Source of the DNA: CAZADH01 sp964483805
Lineage (GTDB): Bacteria; Muiribacteriota; Ozemobacteria; Ozemobacterales; Ozemobacteraceae
Length of the DNA stretch: 7,400 bases
NCBI GenBank assembly: GCA_964483805.1
Contig: CAZADH010000296.1
Coordinates: 1 to 7,400 of the forward strand
Reading direction: 5' to 3'
The notes under the pieces are model-generated. The model worked only from the letters and a program-made list of their open reading frames with translations. It ran no database searches and was not told the origin of the DNA. Each line of letters starts with the position of its first letter. Position 1 is the stretch's first letter. A program made the translations under genes and the position numbers. Of the stretch, positions 1 to 7,129 are shown piece after piece.

Positions 1-1
1 G

Positions 2-667
2 GGAACTCTCGCCAGTCTCACGTTCAATACGTGCGGAATCGGACTGCACCTGATGCAGACGACGAACGCCACGGTGTCGGGGGTGATCGCGAGAGACTGC
101 ACGACCGGGATTCGCTTCTCGAACACCGTCGACTGCCGCTTGTCGGCGATTGTGGTCAACAGCGCCGAAGTCGGCATCGACTGCAACAGCAACCGGAACC
201 TGCATTTGCGCGACTTCGATGTGCGCGAGACGCGGCGTCAGGCGCTGCTGATTGCCGACGTCACCGCGCCGGTCGTGCGCAATGGCGTTGGTGCGGGTTC
301 GTATCAGGCGCTCAAACTGGGCGGCATCGGTGGAGACCTTCGTTTCATTACCTTCGATGCGCCGGAGGGCGTTCTCGTCGACAACACCGCGACGGCACCG
401 GTCTTGCGAAACCTCATTATCGTCAACCGCGATCATCCCGGGCATGGTTATGGATTGACCGACAATCGACCCGGTCGCAGTTACCCTTACACCAACATCT
501 ATGGCTTCTTTGCGGCCTGTCAGGGTTGCGATCAGATGGGGGCAGGGGTGCAAAACGTGGACCCGGTCTTCGTTGGCGGGCAACCGTTCGATTACCATCT
601 CGCCAGTGCGTCGTCGTTGTTGAATGCGGCCGAAGGTGGCGGCCAAATCGGGGCGTTCGGTCCCTGA
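2..667 (+). CDS. Right-handed parallel beta-helix protein, 3' part only
   Basis: The reading frame is open from the first complete codon at position 2, so the true start lies upstream of the window and 221 residues of the C-terminal part are seen. The visible part holds about six coils of 20-23 residues, each opening on a small or hydrophobic residue pattern (CGIGLHL, TGIRFSN, VGIDCNS, QALLIAD, QALKLGG, EGVLVDN) and followed by a second short strand such as LRDFDV or LRNLIIV. This periodicity is what a right-handed parallel beta-helix (pectin-lyase-like fold) looks like. The tail has the pattern DPVF, then YHLASASSLLNAA, then QIGAFGP, which matches the closing motif (DPLF, FHL, SPAIDAG, DIGAFE) common at the end of secreted beta-helix repeat proteins. 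Family knowledge suggests a surface or secreted carbohydrate-binding or carbohydrate-cleaving protein. No catalytic residues can be assigned, so a substrate is not claimed. An internal ATG at position 53 lies inside a coil and is unlikely to be the start. Confidence 0.85.
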   Translation, partial: GTLASLTFNTCGIGLHLMQTTNATVSGVIARDCTTGIRFSNTVDCRLSAIVVNSAEVGIDCNSNRNLHLRDFDVRETRRQALLIADVTAPVVRNGVGAGSYQALKLGGIGGDLRFITFDAPEGVLVDNTATAPVLRNLIIVNRDHPGHGYGLTDNRPGRSYPYTNIYGFFAACQGCDQMGAGVQNVDPVFVGGQPFDYHLASASSLLNAAEGGGQIGAFGP

Positions 668-698
668 TCGGGCTGGTTTGTGAGAGGAGGTCGTCCGC

Positions 699-2651
699 AT
701 GCGTCGACCGTGGGTGGTTGTCCTGATCCTTACGCTGTTGGCCGTTCCCCTGGCAGGTGCCGAGCCGGCCGGTGGTTCAAAACCGTTGTGGCCGTTGACG
801 ATCGAGATTGGTGCCAGTGCAAGTTTTGGCGAGTATCGGGGTGGGCGATTGCACACCGGCATCGACATGAGGACCCGTGGTTCGACCGGGTGGCCGGTCG
901 TCGCCGTCGACGACGGCTTCGTCTCGCGCATCAAGGTCGAGCGACGCGGTTTCGGCAACGCCCTGTACATCGATCATCCCACGCTGCAGACGCGCGTGGT
1001 GTACGGGCATCTGGACCACTTTGCGCCGCAACTCGATGCCTGGGTTGCCGCCCAGCGCAAGAAACACGGCCGTCGCTATGGTTATGACCAGAACTTCGGG
1101 CCGACCGATTTCCCGGTCAAGAAAGGGCAGGTTGTCGCCTTCAGCGGCGAAACCGGGATGGGGCCGCCGCACCTGCACTTCGAGACCCGCACCTTTGGCG
1201 ATGAGCCGTTTTCACCCACGCTCAAAGGTTGGGTTCCGCCGGACGACCGACCGGCCGATGCTGTGGGGCTGCATTTTGTTCCGCTGGCCGGGCCCGCAAC
1301 CGTTGACGGCCAGTTTCTGGCCGCGCGCCTGCCGCTGAAACACACGGGGAACGGGCGATGGCAGGCGAGTCGGCCGGTGCGGGTGTCGGGTCGCGTGGGT
1401 GTTTTGGCCGGCATCGTCGACACCAGCGCCGTCGGGAACCGTTTTGGAGTCGAGACGATTGCGCTCAGTGTCGATGGCCAGGTGCAGTTCGCCCGCAAGT
1501 TCGATCGCATCAGCTATACGACCAACAAGCAGTGTCCTCTCGTCTATGACTTGCCGTTGAGTGAACAACCGGGAACCGGGTATGTATTTACATTGTATCG
1601 CTGGCCCTGGGAAACCTTGCCCATGACCTGCACTCGCGAACCATGGGCAGGGACGACCGCCGCGTGGCCTGTCGGAGAGCACGACCTGCGCATCGATGCT
1701 GTCGACTTCGGCGGCCGACCACTGCAGATCGCTGCCCGGATCGTGGTCGAGGAAGCTCCGGTGGCCGGGTCTGCGGCGGTGGCGTTGCCGTTGCGCGAGA
1801 TTGGGCACCAGGCCACCCATGCCGGGTTGGTGGTGAGCGCTCGGGCTGCCGCCAACGGTGCCGCGTCAACGGTTGCGGTGTGCGACAGCCGCGGCGAGGT
1901 TGCTGCGGTGCCACTGGCCCGGCTGGGCGGCGACCGTGTGCAACTGTTCTTTCCGCCCGAATCACGGTGGGTCGGGGGAGCGACGGTCGCTGGCGTTCCG
2001 GTTCTGCCCGCGGGCCTGGCGCTTGTCGGTCCTGAGGGCGGCACGGTTGCGGCCCCCGCTGCCGGTCCGGTGGCGAAGTTCCCCTCGGGGAGCGTTTATC
2101 AGAAGACCTGTGCCTTCTGGGCACCGACGTCGATTGTGTCCGGCAACGCCCGCCTGCCGGTGCGCTCGCAGGCCTGGCGGTTGTTTCCCGAGATCCTGGT
2201 GACCGATAAGCCGTTCGCGGTGTCCATCCCGTACACTGCCAGCGAACCGGCACGACAATTGGCCATATTCGCGAAAAAACCGGGCGGGGGCCTGGGTTGC
2301 GAAGGAGGGCAGGGCGGGGCAGATGGCCGCGTCGACATCGAGTGTCGCTGGACCTGGCCCATGGTGGTCTTGGCGGATACCGTGCCGCCGCTCATCAAGG
2401 CTCAGGCAGACGGAAGCTTTCCGTTGTTTGGCAAGTGTTGGCGATTTGCCGTGACCGATATCGGCAAGGGCATTGACGACGACGCGTTCAAAGTCACCGT
2501 CGATGGGCGGCCGGCCGAGTGGGAATATGACCCTGATCACGCAATGCTCTATGTGTCACAATCCGGGGGCAAAGGCAAGGGCGGCCGACGGATCGAAATC
2601 ATGGCGACCGACCGGGCCGGGCACGTCAGTACGCTTACGTCGCAACGGTGA
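699..2651 (+). CDS. Exported M23 family metallopeptidase (LytM-type) with C-terminal beta-sandwich domains
   Basis: This 650-residue protein starts at an ATG placed 8 bases after AGGAGG (685-690). A signal peptide covers residues 1-21 (basic MRRPW, hydrophobic core, cleavage after LAGA). The M23 domain follows directly, about residues 31-165. It carries H52 and D56 in the HxxxD motif (RLHTGIDM), H104 in YGHL, and H158 and H160 in PPHLHFE. By homology to LytM, H52, D56 and H160 bind zinc and H104 and H158 are catalytic, so the site is complete. An insertion of about 28 residues (112-139, including AAQRKKHGRRYGYD) separates YGHL from the VKKGQVVAFSG strand. Residues about 220-350 look like a beta-sandwich ending in GEHDLRIDAVDFGG. 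Residues about 560-645 look like a second Ig-like domain (from DTVPPLIKA to ATDRAGHVS). Family members cleave peptide cross-links in peptidoglycan, here in the periplasm or outside the cell. It lies 31 bp after the beta-helix gene and may share its transcript. The substrate bond and partner are unknown. Confidence 0.93.
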   Translation: MRRPWVVVLILTLLAVPLAGAEPAGGSKPLWPLTIEIGASASFGEYRGGRLHTGIDMRTRGSTGWPVVAVDDGFVSRIKVERRGFGNALYIDHPTLQTRVVYGHLDHFAPQLDAWVAAQRKKHGRRYGYDQNFGPTDFPVKKGQVVAFSGETGMGPPHLHFETRTFGDEPFSPTLKGWVPPDDRPADAVGLHFVPLAGPATVDGQFLAARLPLKHTGNGRWQASRPVRVSGRVGVLAGIVDTSAVGNRFGVETIALSVDGQVQFARKFDRISYTTNKQCPLVYDLPLSEQPGTGYVFTLYRWPWETLPMTCTREPWAGTTAAWPVGEHDLRIDAVDFGGRPLQIAARIVVEEAPVAGSAAVALPLREIGHQATHAGLVVSARAAANGAASTVAVCDSRGEVAAVPLARLGGDRVQLFFPPESRWVGGATVAGVPVLPAGLALVGPEGGTVAAPAAGPVAKFPSGSVYQKTCAFWAPTSIVSGNARLPVRSQAWRLFPEILVTDKPFAVSIPYTASEPARQLAIFAKKPGGGLGCEGGQGGADGRVDIECRWTWPMVVLADTVPPLIKAQADGSFPLFGKCWRFAVTDIGKGIDDDAFKVTVDGRPAEWEYDPDHAMLYVSQSGGKGKGGRRIEIMATDRAGHVSTLTSQR

Positions 2652-2653
2652 GT

Positions 2654-2715
2654 CTCGAGGCCCCGGTTCCCACCTCGTAGCCGGGTCGAGCCACGGTGGT
2701 TTCGTCACGGTTTTT
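2654..2715 (+). terminator. Possible weak terminator after the M23 gene
   Basis: A stem starts two bases after the stop codon. CTCGA (2654-2658) pairs with TCGAG (2686-2690), and inside it CCCGG (2662-2666) pairs with CCGGG (2681-2685), with a 3-base bulge on the left and a 14-base loop. The only T run, five T at 2711-2715, lies 20 bases downstream of the stem, so it is a poor fit to the intrinsic terminator pattern. It could instead be an mRNA 3' end protecting structure or chance pairing in GC-rich DNA. It does sit where a unit boundary is expected, just ahead of the promoter for the next gene. Confidence 0.35.
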
Positions 2716-2735
2716 CCGGGGAGTGCACAAGTTGT

Positions 2736-2764
2736 TTGACCTGATCCACCGGGTCACATATATT
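2736..2764 (+). promoter_or_regulatory. Sigma-70-type promoter for the FecR/barrel gene pair
   Basis: TTGACC (2736-2741) and TATATT (2759-2764) are separated by exactly 17 bases, with one mismatch each to the TTGACA and TATAAT consensus. The -10 lies in the short AT-rich patch CATATATTGG within an otherwise GC-rich region. Transcription would begin near 2771, giving a leader of about 73 bases before the ATG at 2844. Short TGACC/GGTCA half-sites overlap it (TGACC 2737-2741, GGTCA 2752-2756, GGTCA 2765-2769) and GTTTGAC occurs twice (2734-2740 and 2771-2777), which could be binding sites for a regulator. The promoter is read by pattern only. Confidence 0.65.
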
Positions 2765-2805
2765 GGTCAGGTTTGACTGGCAATTCCCCGCGGCTTTCGT
2801 AATCC

Positions 2806-2819
2806 GCATGACGTCATGC
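2806..2819. promoter_or_regulatory. Perfect 14-bp palindrome in the leader, operator-like
   Basis: GCATGACGTCATGC equals its own reverse complement over all 14 bases, with the core TGACGTCA at 2809-2816. It lies about 35 bases after the predicted transcription start and 12 bases before the AAGGAG ribosome binding site (2832-2837). With no unpaired centre it makes a poor RNA hairpin, so a site for a dimeric DNA-binding protein is the more natural reading. A perfect 14-bp palindrome is expected about once per 16,000 positions in random sequence, so finding one in this 192-bp gap is suggestive but not proof. Confidence 0.4.
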
Positions 2820-2843
2820 CCGGTTGTGTTGAAGGAGTGAGGG

Positions 2844-4967
2844 ATGAAGAAGCTCTGGTCGGTTCTCATGGTGTGTTGTGTTCTGGCTTTGCCGATGACG
2901 GCGTTCGCGGCGGATCGCGTCGATTGCAGGGCGCGATTCAACACGCTTACCGGTGAAGTCGGCGTCAGTCCTGACCCCGACAAGGAGGAACCGAAGCCCG
3001 CGACGGTCAAGACGGTTCTCTTCGTTGACGACCATGTGGTCACGGGGCCTGATTCTTCAGCGATTTTGCAGCTCGAGGACATGAGCACTTTCGTCATGAA
3101 GGGTGACTCTGAAATCGTTCTGCAGACGCCCCCTGCGCAACAAACGAAAATCGGTCTGGTGGCCGGCAACGTCTGGATCAACACCAAAAAAATCCTGACC
3201 AACGGCACCATGGAGATCGAGATGGGGCAGGCGGTGGCCGGGATCAAGGGCACCAACATCACCTGCGGTCGGGGCCGTGATGGCGGTGTCGAGACCGATA
3301 CCATTACGACTCTGCGTGGTGAAGCCGACGTCACGGTGCGCAACACCGGCGAGCACTTTTCGGTGAGCGAAGGGCAACAGCTCATCATTCGCGGTGGCCA
3401 GGTCACCCAGCAGAACGTCGATACGACCCAGCTTGGCAACCAGTGGAACAACCAGTTGCAGAACATGGGCGGCAGCGTTGATTTCGGCGATATCCCGGGC
3501 ATCCTGCGCAACATCCGCGAGAACGAGGGCACGCTGATTCGCAACCTGCGCTCGAGTCTCGAGGGGGCCAGTCGTGAGTCGGCGCCGGCGTTGCTAAAGG
3601 CTGTCGATCGGGCCATCGGCGTGCTCGACGAAGACGCCATGACCATGAACAACTTCATGCGCCGCGTGCGGGAAGCTTCCGCTCGTGCTGACCAGGGGCT
3701 GGTCGGCGCTATCGCCGACTGTCTGCGCAGCAATGCGTCATACCGCACCGATGTAGGCGCCATGTTGCGCCAGTTGCGCCAGATCGAGTCGCTCGAACTG
3801 GGCGAGATTCCGGCCCGGCTCGAGTCATTGCGTGCGGCGTTGGCCAATGGGATGGCCGCAATCCGGGAAGCCAATGCCGCGATTCCTGATGGCACCGCGG
3901 CGAACGCCCCGCCTATGCTGGAGTTGCGGCAACGGGTGGCCGAATACCAGCAGACCCTGAGCGCGGCCGAGGCCGAGATCGGGCGCATGCAACGCCAGTT
4001 GGCTGACCTCATCAATGCCGGTCAGGGCAACATTCAGCAGGCTCGGGCCATGGCCCGCCAGGCCGCAGCGCTCAGCGATGCGATCGGCGGGTATCGGCAG
4101 GAACTGCGGCGCATCAGCCAGCGGGGAGGGAGTGCCGGGTCGGTGAACATCGAGGCCGAACAGGCCGCCATCCAGGAGTTGGGTGATCGAATCACGGCCG
4201 CCGGCGAAGAGATTGCCGGTTTGTCCGACGAGGTCGGTCGGGTTCGTGAGGTGTTCGAGATGGCCCGCGCGGCCGTGAGCACCCCTGGCCAGTCGCAATC
4301 GGTTTACGAAGATGCCCGCGAAGAGCTCAACCAGATCATCCAGGGCGACCTGGCCGATGCGGCCGCCGATGTCGAAGAGGTGCGCACCGATTTGCAGGCG
4401 CTGACCGAGCAGAAGGCGCAACTGATCGATCGGTTTGCCGAGAAGCTCGCGTCCAGCCTTGTCTTGCGCAATCTGGTCAACGACCTGAACCGCCGCCTCT
4501 CCGATGCCACCAACCAACTGAACACCATCAGCACCGACCTGACCAAGTTCAAGACCGAGCAGGCTTCGTTGCTCAGTTCGCTGAATGTTCCGGCCATCGA
4601 CGACTCGGTCATGACCCAGTTGCAGGATTCGGAAGAGAGCATGTCGGATGCCATCCAGAACTTCGAGTCGGAGTTGCAGGCGTATTCACACAGTGTGTCG
4701 GGCGCCAATGCGGCCGATCGCTTGAAGTCGTCGCTCCTGGTGCTCAACAGCTTCCAGAAAGCGCGTCGCCAGTATCTGGCGGCCCAGCGCCTTTATGAGT
4801 CAACCACTCGCGGGACCGGACGTGGCGTGACCACACAGGAAATCGAAGAGGTGCAGGCCACCTGGGAACGTATCTCCGACGATTACCAACGCCTCAACAA
4901 TGCGGCCGGCAACCTCGAGGCCGAACTGACCAGCCTCGAAAACCAGCTCAACACGGTGCTCCACTGA
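2844..4967 (+). CDS. Exported FecR-domain protein with long coiled-coil C-terminal region
   Basis: This 707-residue protein starts at an ATG 6 bases after AAGGAG (2832-2837). Residues 1-22 are a signal peptide (MKKLW, hydrophobic core, cleavage after AFA). Residues about 35-190 match a FecR domain: VVTGPDSSAILQLEDMSTFVMKG, LVAGNVWI, AVAGIKGTN and a closing strand SEGQQLIIRGG. After a Gln/Asn-rich joint near 185-210 the rest, about 500 residues, is predicted by eye to be almost all helix, with heptad-like stretches near 355-400, 505-580 and 680-707 and occasional Gly/Pro breaks (for example near 435 and 475). There is no second membrane helix and no N-terminal cytoplasmic anti-sigma segment, so it is not a classical FecR sigma regulator. 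The mature protein has three cysteines, C28, C141 and C293; the first two flank the FecR domain and may form a disulfide. It is followed 25 bp later by a barrel gene, suggesting the two products act together. A structural or scaffolding role in the periplasm is inferred; the function is unknown. Confidence 0.9.
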   Translation: MKKLWSVLMVCCVLALPMTAFAADRVDCRARFNTLTGEVGVSPDPDKEEPKPATVKTVLFVDDHVVTGPDSSAILQLEDMSTFVMKGDSEIVLQTPPAQQTKIGLVAGNVWINTKKILTNGTMEIEMGQAVAGIKGTNITCGRGRDGGVETDTITTLRGEADVTVRNTGEHFSVSEGQQLIIRGGQVTQQNVDTTQLGNQWNNQLQNMGGSVDFGDIPGILRNIRENEGTLIRNLRSSLEGASRESAPALLKAVDRAIGVLDEDAMTMNNFMRRVREASARADQGLVGAIADCLRSNASYRTDVGAMLRQLRQIESLELGEIPARLESLRAALANGMAAIREANAAIPDGTAANAPPMLELRQRVAEYQQTLSAAEAEIGRMQRQLADLINAGQGNIQQARAMARQAAALSDAIGGYRQELRRISQRGGSAGSVNIEAEQAAIQELGDRITAAGEEIAGLSDEVGRVREVFEMARAAVSTPGQSQSVYEDAREELNQIIQGDLADAAADVEEVRTDLQALTEQKAQLIDRFAEKLASSLVLRNLVNDLNRRLSDATNQLNTISTDLTKFKTEQASLLSSLNVPAIDDSVMTQLQDSEESMSDAIQNFESELQAYSHSVSGANAADRLKSSLLVLNSFQKARRQYLAAQRLYESTTRGTGRGVTTQEIEEVQATWERISDDYQRLNNAAGNLEAELTSLENQLNTVLH

Positions 4968-4992
4968 ACCCTGACCGGGGGAGGAATCGAAC

Positions 4993-7029
4993 ATGTTAAA
5001 ACGCGCGTCCATTCACGTGTTGTTGACCTTGCTCGCGATCGGCATCGCGTTGCCGGCTCTGGCCATCCAGCCGGGGACCGATCGTGCCCTGAACGCCTTC
5101 CGGCGCTATGAGCCCGACTTCCAGCGCTGGCAGCGCGATCTGGCTGCCCTCGCCCGTCGTGTCGCCGAGCAGAAGATCAAGCTCGATTCGGCCGATGGCC
5201 GGCTCTTGCGCGATCAGGCCCGCGAGATCTTCGAGTCGGCGCAGAAGCGCTACGAGTTGCTCGAGGACCTCGAGAAGGACACCGCACACCTGTATCCAGA
5301 AGATCGGGCGGCGTTGTTTGACGGTTGGTCGCGGATCGAAGATTCGTTCCAGGCGTGTCGGAACCAGTACGACACCTTCAACGAAGAGTCGAGCAAAACC
5401 CCGCAGACCACGCCCAAACCGGCTGACAATGCGTCACCACGGGCCAAGCCGGAACCGGCCGCCGGCCAACCGCAGACGCAAGCCCCGGCGCCGGTGAAAC
5501 CGGCCGAGGCACCGACCGCCACTGTCGTGCCGCCCGCCCTTCCCGACTCAGGCAGCGCGGCTGCGGTGACCACGGCGAAGAAGGCCGACCGGTTCTTCAT
5601 CGGCGGCAATCTCAAGCTGGAATTCCGCAACAAAAACGAACGTTACACCGCTGAAAATACGGCTCTGCCGAACAATCTCAGTCAGGGTCAGCTCGAGTTG
5701 CGTTATCAGTTGAATTCGCAAGACAAACTCGTCTTCCAAGACAAGTATGTGAAGCGTCGCCGCAATGAAGATGTGCGCGAGAATCAGGCCATTCTGACCT
5801 ATTTTCACGAACACTCGAAGTCGACGCAGTGGGCTCTGAAAGACACGTATTACAACATCTGGTATCCGGAAAACCGCGTCAAAGAATACCGCGACAATCT
5901 GTTCGAATACATCCTGAATCGCAAAGAGACGAACAAGGGCCAGCAGATCGAACGTCTCTATAATCTTGGCTACAAGATGCGCGATTACCCGAACTACTCT
6001 CAGTCCAATTTCCGGCAATGGAACGTGATCAACGAGAATACCTATTACATCCGTGATGGCATCTTCTACACCGATCTCAATGTGAACGGTCGTGCCTATC
6101 AAAATACCGCCACCCTCGATTACAAGAATCTGACCTGGGGTACCGATTACAATCGGTCGTTCAAAGGCAACCACTCCGAGGTCGGCTTCACCAATACCTA
6201 TGACTGGCGCCGTTACGACACCGAGAATGCCAATTTGTTCCGCACCAGTTACTGGGACAATTTCTTTCAGTTCCGGTACCAGGTTCCCGCGAGCAAGAAA
6301 TGGACCTGGGCCTTCGAAGACGAGTATCAGATGCGCGATTATGCCAGTGATGAAGGGCGTGGTTACGCGCGCATGCAGTTGAAGACGACCGGAACCATCA
6401 AAATCGACAAGAAGAGCACCGGTCGCGTGCAGCACACTTATGTGTATGCCGACGAAAACACGCGCAGTCGTGCCCATGCCAATCACATTTTTGCCGGAAT
6501 GTACGAGCGCAAGTTCACCGACAAGTTCCGCGGCAAGATCGACGCCAATCGCCATCGCCGTTGGTCGCTCGCGGGAAACCTGCTCGACTTTGGCCAGGGC
6601 CAGGTGACCGGTAAGCTGACCTGGATCCTTCCCAGTCGGATCGAGTTGGTGTGGCAGAACGAGTATCTCGATCGCGGGTATGAAACCAACTACTACAACA
6701 GTTTTCGCTACTTCACGACCGGAGTGGTCCTGGCGTACAGCAAGCCGAAGAAGGTCGACTGGTCGATTCTGGGCCAGTTGCAGTATTTGAAGTATGACGC
6801 GGCCAACGCCGCGTCGCCGTATGCCCGTGTCGATGGTTCGTCGAACCTGAACAAGGTCGAAGGGCGCTACAATTTCTGGATCGGCAAAGACAAACGCATC
6901 AAGTTGTTGGCCAGCGCCGAGAAGACCTATTACAAGACGTTCGACAACCTGTCTCAGGAGCTGCAGCTCGACTTCACGCGGCCGATGACCATTACCGAAT
7001 TCACCGGAGAGCTCGAACTGCTGTTCTGA
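4993..7029 (+). CDS. Outer-membrane beta-barrel protein with N-terminal helical periplasmic domain
   Basis: This 678-residue protein starts at an ATG 7 bases after GGGAGGAA (to 4986), 25 bp behind the FecR-domain gene. Residues 1-24 are a signal peptide ending in ALA. Residues about 25-130 are charged and helical (for example DLAALARRVAEQ, EIFESAQKRYELLEDLEKD) and contain the only cysteine, C122. Residues about 133-198 are a low-complexity linker rich in Pro, Ala, Thr and Lys. From about residue 200 (RFFIGGNLKLEF) to the end, 478 residues show alternating polar/apolar strands rich in Tyr, Trp, Arg and Asn with short turns, as in a beta barrel. The protein ends in TGELELLF, a good C-terminal recognition strand for the BAM machinery with terminal Phe. 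No plug domain or TonB box is seen. I do not recognise the family. Porin, export channel or structural anchor are all possible. The barrel part is visibly less GC-rich than the upstream genes, partly because of Asn, Lys and Tyr codons. Confidence 0.9.
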   Translation: MLKRASIHVLLTLLAIGIALPALAIQPGTDRALNAFRRYEPDFQRWQRDLAALARRVAEQKIKLDSADGRLLRDQAREIFESAQKRYELLEDLEKDTAHLYPEDRAALFDGWSRIEDSFQACRNQYDTFNEESSKTPQTTPKPADNASPRAKPEPAAGQPQTQAPAPVKPAEAPTATVVPPALPDSGSAAAVTTAKKADRFFIGGNLKLEFRNKNERYTAENTALPNNLSQGQLELRYQLNSQDKLVFQDKYVKRRRNEDVRENQAILTYFHEHSKSTQWALKDTYYNIWYPENRVKEYRDNLFEYILNRKETNKGQQIERLYNLGYKMRDYPNYSQSNFRQWNVINENTYYIRDGIFYTDLNVNGRAYQNTATLDYKNLTWGTDYNRSFKGNHSEVGFTNTYDWRRYDTENANLFRTSYWDNFFQFRYQVPASKKWTWAFEDEYQMRDYASDEGRGYARMQLKTTGTIKIDKKSTGRVQHTYVYADENTRSRAHANHIFAGMYERKFTDKFRGKIDANRHRRWSLAGNLLDFGQGQVTGKLTWILPSRIELVWQNEYLDRGYETNYYNSFRYFTTGVVLAYSKPKKVDWSILGQLQYLKYDAANAASPYARVDGSSNLNKVEGRYNFWIGKDKRIKLLASAEKTYYKTFDNLSQELQLDFTRPMTITEFTGELELLF

Positions 7030-7075
7030 TAGCAGGTCCCGACCGCGTTGTTGGCCGGTCAAGAAACGCACGCCG

Positions 7076-7129
7076 CCGCGCGAATCGCCCAGAGAAAGAG
7101 CCACGGGGCGATTCGCGCGGTTGTCTTTT
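7076..7129 (+). terminator. Strong intrinsic terminator after the barrel gene
   Basis: CCGCGCGAATCGCCC (7076-7090) pairs with GGGCGATTCGCGCGG (7106-7120), 15 base pairs without a mismatch, around a 15-base purine-rich loop. The stem is followed at once by TTGTCTTTT (7121-7129). It lies 46 bases after the stop codon at 7029. No T run follows it on the opposite strand, so it acts on + strand transcripts and marks the end of the FecR/barrel unit. Confidence 0.93.

Noticed and set aside
31..726. 231-codon + strand frame overlapping the beta-helix gene and the peptidase start
   Set aside because: The product is rich in Arg, Gly and Cys without structure, while the competing frame shows clear beta-helix periodicity and a known closing motif.
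2844..2911. Lipoprotein signal at the CC pair (residues 11-12) of the FecR-domain protein
   Set aside because: The residue before the cysteine is Val rather than Gly, Ala or Ser, the cysteines sit inside the hydrophobic core, and a standard cleavage site AFA follows at residue 22.
2705..4015. 436-codon open frame on the minus strand across the FecR-domain gene
   Set aside because: Its product is Ser/Arg-rich with no domain, it covers the promoter region of the + strand gene, and long antisense frames are expected in GC-rich coding DNA.
4993..7029. TonB-dependent receptor (FecA-like) partner of the FecR-domain protein
   Set aside because: There is no TonB box and no plug domain; the N-terminal region is helical and followed by a Pro/Ala linker, and the barrel of about 478 residues shows no receptor motif I recognise.
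5548..7104. 518-codon open frame on the minus strand across the barrel gene
   Set aside because: It is antisense to a gene with a signal peptide, ribosome binding site, linker and C-terminal barrel signal, and it runs through the terminator stem. Its product is a low-complexity mix of Val, Ile, Leu and Gly with no recognisable domain.
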